From Euzebya sp051004735 (GTDB lineage Bacteria; Actinomycetota; Nitriliruptoria; Euzebyales; Euzebyaceae): 64,000 nt of DNA. The stretch is from the NCBI GenBank assembly GCA_051004735.1, contig JBPCKA010000069.1, forward strand, positions 124,001-188,000, given 5' to 3'. A program made the position numbers and the translations under genes. How positions within the stretch are numbered: the first letter of the stretch is position 1; the number at the start of each line of letters is the position of its first letter. Shown here piece by piece: positions 44,909-54,029 of the stretch. Under the pieces are notes generated by a model, which was given only the letters and a program-made list of their open reading frames with translations, was not told the DNA's origin and ran no database searches.

Positions 44909-45793
44909 ATGCCAGGAGCAGCAGAACTCCGCACCCTCCGCCGGAGGATCAAGAGCGTCAAGTCGACGCAGAAGATCACCCGTGCGATGGAGTTGATCGC
45001 CGCCAGCCGAATCACCAAGGCCCGGCAGGCTGTGGAGGCCGCGCGCCCGTATGCCGAAGGAATCTCGCGAGTCATCCGAGACCTGGCTGCCGAGAGCAGC
45101 ATCGGCTCCCATCCGATCCTGGCCGACCGCGAAACGATCACGAATGTGGCGGTCATCGTCGTCACCTCTGACCGCGGCCTGGCCGGCGCGTACAACACCA
45201 ACGTCTTGCGCACTGCCGAGCGAATCATCGCCCGCGAGGAGAAGGACGGACACAACGTCCAGGTCCACACCGTCGGCAAGAAGGGCGACGGCTACTTCCG
45301 CTACCGCGGCCTGACCCCGACCACGACGTGGGAGGGGGTCACCGACCGCCCGACCTACGCGGACGCGGCGAAGGTGGCCAAGCCGATCGTCCAGTCGTTC
45401 ATCGACGGCGACATCGACCGCGTGTGGCTGGCCTACACCGACTTCAGGTCGGCCTTGACGCAGGTGCCCAACGCCGTGCGCATCCTGCCGGTGGATGCCC
45501 GGGCCGTCGAGGGCGGTGAGGGGTTCAGTGCGGAGTTCATGATCGAGCCCGACCCAGATGAACTGCTTGACGCGCTGATCCCTCGCTACGTCGAACACCA
45601 GGTATTTGCCGGGATGCTGGAGTCAGCCGCCTCCGAACACGCTGCACGTCAGCGGGCCATGAAGGCCGCCACCGACAACGCCGGCGAGGTGCTTGACAGC
45701 CTCACCATCAGGGCCAACCAGGCCCGTCAGGCCGCAATCACCACCGAGATTTCTGAGATCGTCGGCGGCGCCGAGGCGCTGTCGAATAAGTGA
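44909..45793 (+). CDS. atpG: ATP synthase F1 subunit gamma
   Basis: 294 aa; the N-terminal helix RRRIKSVKSTQKITRAMELI and the C-terminal helix (KAATDNAGEVLDSLTIRANQ then ARQAAITTEI) form the rotor shaft. TSDRGLAGAYNTN is the family mid motif. Length and ends are standard. Confidence 0.96.
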   Translation: MPGAAELRTLRRRIKSVKSTQKITRAMELIAASRITKARQAVEAARPYAEGISRVIRDLAAESSIGSHPILADRETITNVAVIVVTSDRGLAGAYNTNVLRTAERIIAREEKDGHNVQVHTVGKKGDGYFRYRGLTPTTTWEGVTDRPTYADAAKVAKPIVQSFIDGDIDRVWLAYTDFRSALTQVPNAVRILPVDARAVEGGEGFSAEFMIEPDPDELLDALIPRYVEHQVFAGMLESAASEHAARQRAMKAATDNAGEVLDSLTIRANQARQAAITTEISEIVGGAEALSNK

Positions 45794-45833
45794 GCATTCT
45801 CCAAACGTCCCAGCCATCGTAGGAGTTCGACCC

Positions 45834-47264
45834 ATGAGCACCACTCAAGCCAATCTGCCTGAGGGCCGCATCCTGTCAATCGTCGGTCCGGTCATCGACG
45901 TGGAGTTTCCGCCGGACGCGCTGCCGGAGATCAACACGGCGTTGAAGCTGACCCGTGAACTGGACGGCGACAGCCTGATCATGACCGCCGAGGTCGCCCA
46001 GCACATCGGTGATCGCGTGATCCGCGCGATTGTGATGCAGCCGACCGACGGTCTGCGCCGCGGTACCAGCGTCCGTAACACGGGCGCGCCAATCATGGTG
46101 CCCGTCGGTGAGGGTGTGCTGGGCCACGTCTACAACGTGCTGGGTGAGCCCCTGGACGTCGACATCGACCAGATCAGCCCCTCGGACTGGTGGCCTATCC
46201 ACCGCGACGCCCCGCCCTTTGATGAACTGGAACCGCAGGCCAAGATGTTTGAGACAGGCATCAAGGTCATCGACCTGATCGAGCCCTATGTGGAGGGCGG
46301 CAAGATCGGCATGTTCGGCGGGGCCGGCGTGGGAAAGACCGTGGTCATCCAGGAGATGATCCAGCGTGTCGCCCAGGACCACGGCGGGTTCAGTGTGTTC
46401 GCCGGAGTGGGCGAGCGGACCCGCGAGGGCAACGACCTGATGCTTGAGATGGAGGAGTCCGGCGTCCTTGAGAAGACCGCGTTGGTCTTCGGGCAGATGG
46501 ATGAGCCTCCTGGTGTCCGGCTGCGGGTGGCCCTGTCCGCATTGACGATGGCGGAGTACTTCCGCGACGTCGATCGCAAGGACGTGTTGCTGTTCATCGA
46601 CAACATCTTCCGGTTCGTCCAGGCGGGTTCGGAGGTCTCCACGCTTCTGGGACGCATGCCCTCGGCCGTGGGCTACCAGCCCACACTTGCCAACGAGATG
46701 GGGCAGTTGCAAGAGCGGATCACCTCGACCAAGGGGCACTCGGTGACCAGCCTGCAGGCCGTGTACGTGCCTGCCGATGACATCACCGACCCGGCCCCGC
46801 ACGCCACCTTCGCCCACCTTGACGCCCAGACGGTGCTGTCACGCTCGATCTCCGAGCTCGGCATCTACCCGGCCGTTGACCCGTTGGACTCCACCAGCCG
46901 GATTCTTGACCCCCAGGTGGTCGGCCAGCGTCACTACGATGTCGCCACCCGCACCCAGGAGGTCCTGCAGCGCTACAAGGATCTGCAGGACATCATCGCC
47001 ATCCTGGGCCTGGACGAACTGACCGAGGGCGACAAGCTGACCGTGCAGCGTGCCCGCAAGGTCCAGCGCTTCTTCGGCCAGCCGTTCTATGTCGCCAAGC
47101 AGTTCACCGGCCTTGAGGGCAAGACCGTACCGATTGCCGAGACCGTGGAAGCCTTCGAGAAGCTGATCGACGGCGAGTTCGATGACATCCCCGAACAGGC
47201 CTTCCTGAACTGCGGTGGCCTGGATGACGTGATGGCCAACGCCAAGCGTCTGGAAGACGCCTAG
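45834..47264 (+). CDS. atpD: ATP synthase F1 subunit beta
   Basis: I start at the ATG at 45834, with AGGAG in front and the beta opening GRILSIVGPVIDVEFPPDAL. Catalytic features are P-loop GGAGVGKT, the catalytic Glu in VGERTREGND, and DVLLFIDNIFRFVQAGSEVS. The product is 476 aa. Confidence 0.97.
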   Translation: MSTTQANLPEGRILSIVGPVIDVEFPPDALPEINTALKLTRELDGDSLIMTAEVAQHIGDRVIRAIVMQPTDGLRRGTSVRNTGAPIMVPVGEGVLGHVYNVLGEPLDVDIDQISPSDWWPIHRDAPPFDELEPQAKMFETGIKVIDLIEPYVEGGKIGMFGGAGVGKTVVIQEMIQRVAQDHGGFSVFAGVGERTREGNDLMLEMEESGVLEKTALVFGQMDEPPGVRLRVALSALTMAEYFRDVDRKDVLLFIDNIFRFVQAGSEVSTLLGRMPSAVGYQPTLANEMGQLQERITSTKGHSVTSLQAVYVPADDITDPAPHATFAHLDAQTVLSRSISELGIYPAVDPLDSTSRILDPQVVGQRHYDVATRTQEVLQRYKDLQDIIAILGLDELTEGDKLTVQRARKVQRFFGQPFYVAKQFTGLEGKTVPIAETVEAFEKLIDGEFDDIPEQAFLNCGGLDDVMANAKRLEDA

Positions 47265-47283
47265 ACATGAAATCGACACAGAC

Positions 47284-47583
47284 ATGATCAACGCCAAGGT
47301 CGTCTCGCCCGATGAGGCCCTGTTCGAGGGGGAGATCAGCGCCTGCTATGCCCGTTCCACAGAGGGCGAGATCGCGATCCTGACCGGACATCAACCGGCC
47401 CTGCTGCTGTTGGTTCCCGCCCCACTTGAGTTGGAGAAGGCCGACGGCAGCAAGGAGACCTTCGCGGTCCGGTCGGGCTTCCTTGAGTACTCAGGTGATC
47501 AGCTGACCGTGCTGTGCGATGACGCGGAGCAGGCGACGGACAAGGCTGCTGCAGTCGCGGCGTTGGAGTCCACGGCAGGCTAG
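47284..47583 (+). CDS. atpC: ATP synthase F1 subunit epsilon
   Basis: The 99-aa protein comprises the N-terminal beta sandwich (INAKVVSPDEALFEGEISAC, GEIAILTGHQPALLLL) and only a short C-terminal part. The two regulatory helices of longer epsilon subunits are largely absent, as is common in actinobacteria. This suggests weaker epsilon inhibition. It closes the atp operon. Confidence 0.92.
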   Translation: MINAKVVSPDEALFEGEISACYARSTEGEIAILTGHQPALLLLVPAPLELEKADGSKETFAVRSGFLEYSGDQLTVLCDDAEQATDKAAAVAALESTAG

Positions 47584-47592
47584 ACCCGCGCC

Positions 47593-48102
47593 ATGGACCA
47601 ACCCGAGCACGTGACTCTGGGCAACGCCGCCGTCGTCACCTACGTCATCTCCTCCGGCGGGGTGCGGATTGAGCATCTCCATGTGGCACCGGGCTGGACT
47701 GTTATGCGACAGGTGCCGGCCAAGCCCCGCCACCGACGTCGACCCGCGTCCACAGTGTCGGTGATTCTGAGTATGGACCAGTCTCCGGGGGTCCTGCAGT
47801 GGGAGTTCGAGGTCAACCAACGCGACGACGGCACCTGGGAACTGGCCACCAACGAACAGTGGCCGGGCGGCGATGAGGTCGTCATCGACACACCGGCGGG
47901 TCGGCTGCGTGCCACCTGTCGCGACCAGCGTCTGTCTGCTCCCGAGGTGGTGGTCCGGCCGGGATGGCAGATCACCAGCCAAAGCCACGACGACGAGGAG
48001 ATCCTGGTCATCATGGCCGACGGCCAACAGGACTGGGAGTGTGTCATCTGGGCCGACGACCTGGGGCACGGACCCACCACGGTTCAACGCGAGCATCGCT
48101 GA
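47593..48102 (+). CDS. unrecognised 169-aa protein between atpC and the decarboxylase
   Basis: The ATG is 10 bp after atpC and the stop is 5 bp before the decarboxylase start, so it may be co-transcribed with either. The sequence is beta-rich and soluble, with two similar-looking halves: VRIEHLHVAPGWTVMRQ near residue 25 and VVVRPGWQITSQSHDDEEIL near 122. That hints at an internal duplication. No catalytic motif is visible and I do not recognise the family. Confidence 0.7.
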   Translation: MDQPEHVTLGNAAVVTYVISSGGVRIEHLHVAPGWTVMRQVPAKPRHRRRPASTVSVILSMDQSPGVLQWEFEVNQRDDGTWELATNEQWPGGDEVVIDTPAGRLRATCRDQRLSAPEVVVRPGWQITSQSHDDEEILVIMADGQQDWECVIWADDLGHGPTTVQREHR

Positions 48103-48107
48103 ACCCG

Positions 48108-49499
48108 ATGACGCCCGAGGAGTTCCGCCACCACGGTCGGCAGTTGATCGACTGGATCGCCGACTATCACGAGTCACTGGATCAGCGAACGATCCTGCCC
48201 GAGGTACAACCCGGCGACATCAGGGCACTGCTGCCCCAGCGGGCGCCCGAGCAGCCAGAACCCTTCGAGGAGATCCTGGCGGACCTGGACCGCGTTGTCA
48301 TGCCCGGGATCACCCACTGGCAGTCCCCTGGTTGGTTCGCCTACTTTCCGGCCAACACCTCCTTCCCCTCGATCCTGGGGGAGTTGGCCTCGGCGGGTCT
48401 GGCCCAACAGGGCATGTTGTGGTCAACCAGTCCCGCGGCCACCGAGATCGAATCCCACGTCCTTGACTGGCTGGTCGACCTCATGGACGTGCCGCAGACC
48501 TGGAAGACGACCAGCACCGGTGGGGGTGTGCTGCAGATGAGCGCCTCTGACTCCACCCACACCGCGCTGGTGGTTGCCCGGCACCGGGCAACGCAATCCG
48601 GTGCCGCCGCGGAGGATCTGGTGGTCTATGCCTCGACTCAGGCCCACTCCTCGGTGGAGAAGGGTGCCAGGGTGGCCGGGTTCAGCCACGTTCGACTCAT
48701 CGCAACCGAGTCCGGCACCCGCGCGATGTCAGCCGCTGCGCTACAGACCGCCATCACGGCGGATTTGGCGCAAGGGTTGGTGCCGGCCTTTGTCTGCGCC
48801 AGCGTGGGCACGACCGGCACGACCGCGGTTGACCCGGTGGGCCGCATTGCCGAGATCGGGCGCCAGCATGACCTATGGGTCCACGTCGACGCCGCCTACG
48901 CCGGCAGCGCGATGATCTGTCCCGAGTTTCGTGTCCACCAGAAGGGCCTTGAGTCGGTGGACTCCTACACCTTCAACCCGCACAAGTGGCTGTTGACCAA
49001 CTTCGACTGCTCGGTGTTCTGGGTGGCCGACCGGCGGCCACTGATCCAGGCTCTGTCCATCATGCCGCCATACCTGGTCAACGATGCCAGCCAGTCCGGT
49101 GCGGTCATCGACTATCGGGACTGGCACGTTCCGCTGGGCCGCCGGTTCAGGGCGCTGAAGTTGTGGTTCGTTCTGCGCTCCTATGGCGCGGAGGGCCTGC
49201 GTGCCATGATCCGCCAGCACGTCGGCTTGGCACAGGATCTGGCAGCCCGGATTGCGGCGCACCCTGACCTGGACCTGCTGGCCCCGACCCCCTTTGGGCT
49301 GGTGTCCTTCGCCCACCGTGAGGGTGATCAGGAGACCGGGCGAATCGTGCAGGCAGTCAACACCTCAGGCACCTCATACCTCACACCATCAATGCTTGAC
49401 GGCCGGGCCTACGTCCGCGTCTCGATCGGGTCGGCCACCACCACGTCTGTGCAGGTCGAGCGCCTGTGGCAACTGATCAACCGCTCCGCCGTCCGATGA
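48108..49499 (+). CDS. pyridoxal-dependent aromatic-L-amino-acid decarboxylase
   Basis: A group II decarboxylase of 463 aa. The opening EEFRHHGRQLIDWIADYHES and HWQSPGWFAYFPANTSFPSI match DOPA/tryptophan/tyrosine decarboxylases. The PLP lysine is in NPHKWLLTNFDCS, and HVDAAYAGSAMICPEFR holds the Asp that binds PLP nitrogen. It would make tryptamine, tyramine or phenethylamine; which one is not clear. The kynurenine genes that follow on the other strand suggest shared use of tryptophan. The stop lies 23 nt inside the convergent gene. Confidence 0.92.
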   Translation: MTPEEFRHHGRQLIDWIADYHESLDQRTILPEVQPGDIRALLPQRAPEQPEPFEEILADLDRVVMPGITHWQSPGWFAYFPANTSFPSILGELASAGLAQQGMLWSTSPAATEIESHVLDWLVDLMDVPQTWKTTSTGGGVLQMSASDSTHTALVVARHRATQSGAAAEDLVVYASTQAHSSVEKGARVAGFSHVRLIATESGTRAMSAAALQTAITADLAQGLVPAFVCASVGTTGTTAVDPVGRIAEIGRQHDLWVHVDAAYAGSAMICPEFRVHQKGLESVDSYTFNPHKWLLTNFDCSVFWVADRRPLIQALSIMPPYLVNDASQSGAVIDYRDWHVPLGRRFRALKLWFVLRSYGAEGLRAMIRQHVGLAQDLAARIAAHPDLDLLAPTPFGLVSFAHREGDQETGRIVQAVNTSGTSYLTPSMLDGRAYVRVSIGSATTTSVQVERLWQLINRSAVR

Positions 49500-49947
49500 A
49501 TGCCAGGAACTTCTCCTGTTGGTCGGCGTCGTCGTCGACCTCGAGTGCCGGACCATAGATTCCCTCTGACCGAATGGCCTCCTCGGGTAGTTCGGCGAGT
49601 TCGGCGTGGCAGTGGGCGATCACGTCGGGAGGCATCGATTCGAACTGTGCCAGGCCGGTTGCGGTGGCCAGATCCCAGGTATGGACCAGCAGATCACTTG
49701 AGTAGAACGTGTCCAGTGTCTGCTCGGGTGTGGTCGGGCCGAAGTAGCCGTCATAAGGCTTTTCGGCCAACTCCCGGTCATCAAGCACTTGCTGCACCCG
49801 GTCGCGGACCGCCGGCCAGGACGCCGAGACATCGGCGTTGTCCACCGCTGCCACAGCGCCGCCCGATGAGCTCCCCGTGTAGTGGCAGACCAGATGCAGG
49901 CCACCGCCTCGGCGACGTCGGCAGGAGCGCGGCGGGGTTCCTGCCAT
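49477..49947 (-). pseudogene. 5'-truncated TIGR03086/DinB-like (mycothiol-dependent maleylpyruvate isomerase family) gene
   Basis: The C-terminal two-thirds are clear: PEQTLDTFYSSDLLVHTWDL followed by ATATG, and ending DDDADQQEKFLAFIGRRSG. Full members are about 190-200 aa and begin with a helix carrying the first metal His; that part is missing. The first 30 codons of this frame are unrelated Arg-rich sequence, and the kynA stop lies only 45 bp upstream. It may be a truncated remnant, although translation from an internal start cannot be ruled out. Confidence 0.6.
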
Positions 49948-49992
49948 CCCATTGGGACATCCTACGGGTGGCAGACGCGCGGGAACGGCGCG

Positions 49993-50829
49993 CTACAACG
50001 TGGTGCGCACGTCCCACAGCTCCGGGAACAACACGACGTCCAGCATCTGTCGCAGGTAGGACACCCCCGGTGTGCCACCGGTGCCACGCTTGTCGCCGAT
50101 GATCCGTTGGACGGTGGTCACATGATTGAAGCGCCAACGGCGGAAGTAGTCCTCGAGGTCGACCAGTTTCTCGGCCAACTCATAGGCCGTCCAGTGGGTA
50201 TGGGGGTCGGCATAGATGGTGTGCCAGGCCGCGGTCACCGAGTCGTTGGCCTGATAGGGCTGAGTCCAATCGCGCTGCAGGCACGAGGCGTCGATGGGGA
50301 ATCCCTCGCGGTGCAACAGGGCCAGGACCTCGTCATACAGGCTGGGACGTTCCAGGTGCTCCTGCAGCAGCGCTACTACCTCTGGGCGGCCCTGGTGGGG
50401 GCGCAGCAACGCCGGGTTCTTGTTGCCCACCAGGAACTCGATCGCCCGGTACTGCCAACTCTGAAATCCTGAGGCTTGCCCCAGATCATCACGGAACTGG
50501 GTGTACTCGCTGGGAGTCATCGTTCGCAGCACGTCCCAGGCCGAGTTCAGCTGCTCGAAGATGCGGGCAACCCGGCTCAACATCTTGAAGCTTGGACGCA
50601 TCTCGCTGTTCGCGATGGCGTCTCGGGCCGCCTCGATCTCATGGATCGCAAGCCTCATCCACAGTTCGGTGGTCTGGTGTTGGATGATGAACAGCATCTC
50701 GTCGTGGGCAGAGGACAGCAGCTGCTGGGCGTCAAGGATCTGATCCAACCGCAGGTAATCGCTGTAGGACATCTGGCCGCGCAGGTGCATCGTCGCGCCC
50801 ATGTCGCCGGGGTCCACAGGTGTGCTCAC
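49993..50829 (-). CDS. kynA: tryptophan 2,3-dioxygenase
   Basis: I use the GTG at 50829, which overlaps the kynU stop by 4 nt. The 278-aa heme enzyme shows LRGQMSYSDYLRLDQILDAQ and HDEMLFIIQHQTTELWMRL, with the substrate-binding Phe/His and Arg region. The axial heme His is in RRWRFNHVTTVQRIIGDK, and GTGGTPGVSYLR is the substrate loop. It opens the indole ring of tryptophan to N-formylkynurenine. kynB (formamidase) is not in the window. Confidence 0.96.
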   Translation of the reverse strand: MSTPVDPGDMGATMHLRGQMSYSDYLRLDQILDAQQLLSSAHDEMLFIIQHQTTELWMRLAIHEIEAARDAIANSEMRPSFKMLSRVARIFEQLNSAWDVLRTMTPSEYTQFRDDLGQASGFQSWQYRAIEFLVGNKNPALLRPHQGRPEVVALLQEHLERPSLYDEVLALLHREGFPIDASCLQRDWTQPYQANDSVTAAWHTIYADPHTHWTAYELAEKLVDLEDYFRRWRFNHVTTVQRIIGDKRGTGGTPGVSYLRQMLDVVLFPELWDVRTTL

Positions 50830-52073
50830 GTGACCCTCGTTTTGGTGTGGAAGGCCGGGCTGTCCCACAGCCGCTGGTCCAGCACCTGTGCCAACACCTT
50901 GATCGCGGTCTGGACGTCACTGTGCCGCAGGTACAGAGGGGTGAACCCGAAACGCATGATGTCGGGCGCACGGAAGTCACCGATGACCCCTTCACCGATC
51001 AGCGCCTGCATGATCGCGAAGCCGTGCTCGTGGGCGAAGGACACCTGGCTGCCCCGCTGCGCCGGATCAGCCGGGGAGACCAGACGAAGCCCATGCCCGG
51101 CGCATCGTTGCTTGACACCCTCGACGAACTGCTGGGTCAGGGCCACCGACTTGGCCCGCACGACCGACATGTCCACCCCATCCCACACCTCCAGGGCCGC
51201 ATCAAGTGCAGCCAGCGCGATGATGGGAGGGGTCCCGACCCGCATCCGCTGTACGCCGTGGGCAGGCCGGTAGTCCAGATCGAAATCGAACGGTGCCTGG
51301 TGCCCCATCCACCCGGACAGGATCGGGTCGGTGCTTTCGGCGTGACGGGGGGCCACGTACACGAACGCTGGCGAGCCTGGTCCGCCGTTCAGATACTTGT
51401 AGGTACACCCGACGGCCAGGTCCACTTCGCAGCCGGCCAGGTCAACCGGTACTGCCCCTGCGGAGTGCGCCAGGTCCCAGATCGCCACGGCGCCCGCGGC
51501 ATGAACCGCCTGCGTCACGGTGGCCATGTCGTGCATCCGCCCGGTCCGGTAGTCGACCTGTGTCAGCATCACCACGGCGATGTCGGCCCGTTCGGGTCCG
51601 TCCAGTGCCTGTAGGACCTGGTCCGGATCGACCAGTCGCAGCACGTGGTCGTCTCCAACGGTGCGCAGCAAACCCTGCGCCATGTACAGGTCTGTCGGGA
51701 AGTTTCCGGTGTCAGACAGCACCACACGCCGCTGCGGACGCAGACGCAACGCGGCGCCCAACGCCTTGACCACGTTGAGGCTGGTTGAATCCGCCGCGAC
51801 CACGCTGCCGGGTTCGGCACCGATCAGGGCGCCGATCCGGTCACCCACACGTGCGGGCAACCCAATCCAGTCGTGGTCGTTCCATCCCCGTATCAGGCTT
51901 TGACCCCACTGCCGGTTGATCACTTCCGCCACCCGGTCGGCGACACCCCTGGGCAGTGGCCCCAGCGAGTTTCCGTCCAGATACACGATCCCCTCGGGCA
52001 GATGGAATCGCGACCGGACCCCACTCAAAGGGTCATCGGCATCCATGCGATCCACGTCTGACACCACCATCAC
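50826..52073 (-). CDS. kynU: kynureninase
   Basis: A 415-aa PLP enzyme cleaving kynurenine to anthranilate and alanine. YLDGNSLGPLPRGV, WDLAHSAGAVPVDL and the PLP lysine in CTYKYLNGGPGSPAF are diagnostic. The frame begins GTG-ATG; either codon may be used, and AGAGGA lies just upstream. It is coupled to kynA. The pair gives steps one and three of the kynurenine pathway. Confidence 0.96.
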   Translation of the reverse strand: MMVVSDVDRMDADDPLSGVRSRFHLPEGIVYLDGNSLGPLPRGVADRVAEVINRQWGQSLIRGWNDHDWIGLPARVGDRIGALIGAEPGSVVAADSTSLNVVKALGAALRLRPQRRVVLSDTGNFPTDLYMAQGLLRTVGDDHVLRLVDPDQVLQALDGPERADIAVVMLTQVDYRTGRMHDMATVTQAVHAAGAVAIWDLAHSAGAVPVDLAGCEVDLAVGCTYKYLNGGPGSPAFVYVAPRHAESTDPILSGWMGHQAPFDFDLDYRPAHGVQRMRVGTPPIIALAALDAALEVWDGVDMSVVRAKSVALTQQFVEGVKQRCAGHGLRLVSPADPAQRGSQVSFAHEHGFAIMQALIGEGVIGDFRAPDIMRFGFTPLYLRHSDVQTAIKVLAQVLDQRLWDSPAFHTKTRVT

Positions 52074-52218
52074 GTCCTCTCACCCTACGCCGCAAACACC
52101 CCACCAGTTGACAACAACGTGCACCCACCGACACACACGAGCATTCTGCAAGACACCACGGAAAGTTTCGGTCACGATCCTGCCAGGCAGTGGGCCAACT
52201 ACGTCATGCTGGGGCCTG

Positions 52219-53526
52219 ATGACCGCCTTGCCGCAGCCCGCCCCTGCCCAGGAGCAAACCCCGCGTGACACTGCCACCACAAAGGTGGCAAGCAACGCCC
52301 CGGGCGCCGGGCGTGGCCGCATCCAGGGCATCGACATGGCACGCGCGTTGGCGATCCTGGGGATGGTCACCGTGCACTTCGGACCCTTCGACCCGGAGAC
52401 CTCGACACTGGTTGGCAAGGTGTATCGGTTCAGCTACGGCCGGGCGTCCGTGCTGTTCGTGTTGTTGGCCGGGGTGGGGATCAGCCTGCTATTTCGGGCC
52501 CGGCCCGCGACCCAGGCCCGCATCCGGATCGCCTGGCGGGTGCTGGTGTTCTTCCCGGTTGGGGTGATGTTGCAGGGCCTGCCGACCCCGGTCGCGGTGA
52601 TCCTGCAGTTCTACGCCATCTACTACGCACTTGGCGGTGTGGTGGCCACCCTGAGGACTCGTTGGCTGGGCCTGCTCACCGTCACCTGGCTGGTGCTGGG
52701 TCCGCTCATCTTCCTCGCATTGCAGGACCCCACATTGGGCGGACGGGGCACGGCAACCGACCTGGGCGATCCCGTGCGGCTGATCGGAGATCTGCTGTTG
52801 ACCGGCTTCTACCCGCTGGTGACCTGGGCGCCTCCCCTGTTGATCGGGTTGCTGGTGGGCCGGACCGACCTTCGCGACACCACCTCCAACATGGTGTTGA
52901 CCGTCGCCGGGTTGGCAACTGCGGCGGTGGCCTACGGTGGCAGTGAGATCGGGCGTGCCAGCGGCGGTGACCTTGCCGGTTCGTCGCTGTTGCTGGCCGA
53001 GGGTCATACCGGCGCACCCCTCAACGTGTTGGGCACCAGTGGCGTGGCCGTGGCGGTGCTGGGTATCTGTCTGCTGGTTGCCCGGGGGCTGCCCAGGATC
53101 TCCTGGCACCTGGTCGCTATCGGCCAGATGGCACTGACGGTCTATGTGGGACACTTGTTGGTTCTGGCAGTACAACCCGAGTGGTTGGAGGGACGAGCCA
53201 GCGTGAGTGATGCTGTCACGAAAGTGGGCCGTTTCTACCTGGTCGTGGCGGTGTTGTGCGTCGCGTGGCGAGCCTTCTTCCAACGCGGACCCCTTGAGGC
53301 CCTGCTGGCGTTACCCTTCAAGATCACAACGCCCGGACGCGCTGGCGGGCACGGAACCGACGCGTACGTCCCCATCGACCAGAGGAACCAGGAGTGGGAC
53401 AACCGATCACCACAGCCTGGGTCGAGGGCATCTCCAGCGACGCCCTGGATGCCTCCCCCGAAGCCTTCGCCGCCGTGGACAACGACCTCCGCGTCATCAG
53501 ATGGAACAGGGCCGCCGAGAAGCTGA
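52219..53526 (+). CDS. heparan-alpha-glucosaminide acetyltransferase-like (DUF418/DUF1624-type) membrane protein
   Basis: After a 35-residue hydrophilic start, IQGIDMARALAILGMVTVHF gives the typical first helix with the R-A-x-A motif. About ten helices follow. The protein ends around residue 370 in family terms (FYLVVAVLCVAWRAFFQRGP then LEALL). The last 65 residues in this frame, Pro/Ser-rich, overlap the decayed sensor kinase and may be read-through of a lost stop. The acyl substrate is unknown. Confidence 0.8.
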   Translation: MTALPQPAPAQEQTPRDTATTKVASNAPGAGRGRIQGIDMARALAILGMVTVHFGPFDPETSTLVGKVYRFSYGRASVLFVLLAGVGISLLFRARPATQARIRIAWRVLVFFPVGVMLQGLPTPVAVILQFYAIYYALGGVVATLRTRWLGLLTVTWLVLGPLIFLALQDPTLGGRGTATDLGDPVRLIGDLLLTGFYPLVTWAPPLLIGLLVGRTDLRDTTSNMVLTVAGLATAAVAYGGSEIGRASGGDLAGSSLLLAEGHTGAPLNVLGTSGVAVAVLGICLLVARGLPRISWHLVAIGQMALTVYVGHLLVLAVQPEWLEGRASVSDAVTKVGRFYLVVAVLCVAWRAFFQRGPLEALLALPFKITTPGRAGGHGTDAYVPIDQRNQEWDNRSPQPGSRASPATPWMPPPKPSPPWTTTSASSDGTGPPRS

Positions 53527-53960
53527 CCGGGTTCACGGCCGGGCAGTCCCTGGGTGGCCCCCTGCCGCACCTGACCGGGTCCCAGCAGACGTCGCTGCGC
53601 CATGCTGCCGGGCGGTGCGGTCGACCGATACCCGCACCTATCTGCGTAGTGTCTATTCCCAGCGGCTGGCCAGCAGCGTTGGTCCCGAAGACACCATGCA
53701 GGCGCTGCAGGTCATCATCAGCGAACTTGAGGGCAAGGTCTGGATGACATGATGGACTCGGCCCGGGCAGAGGCGGGGGTGCTGGGATCCCCGCCGACGT
53801 CGATGTCTTCAGCCGATTTGCCCGCGATGGGTCCGGGGGTACCGGCTTGGGGATGTACACGGTCAAGCGGATCCTTGAGTTGCATCAAGGAACCATCGAG
53901 TTGGAACGGACCCCCGGCGGAGGGACGACGGCACGACGCATTGGGCTGGGGCGAAGCCCC
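53394..53960 (+). pseudogene. decayed PAS-domain sensor histidine kinase
   Basis: A PAS-like start (ALDASPEAFAAVDNDLRVIR, then WNRAAEKLTGFTAG) runs to about 53580 and then breaks. A second frame carries EDTMQALQVIISELEGKV. A third carries the ATPase G2 box and end: SRFARDGSGGTGLGMYTVKR then ILELHQGTIELERTPGGGTT. The dimerisation helix with the phospho-His and the N and G1 boxes are missing. Its 5' end lies inside the acyltransferase-like gene. Confidence 0.7.
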
Positions 53961-54029
53961 GTTAGCCCGTTGAGTTCGGAACTGCACGATCGGGTGCCCG
54001 TCGAGCCCAGCGACTTCGTGGCGCCGACG

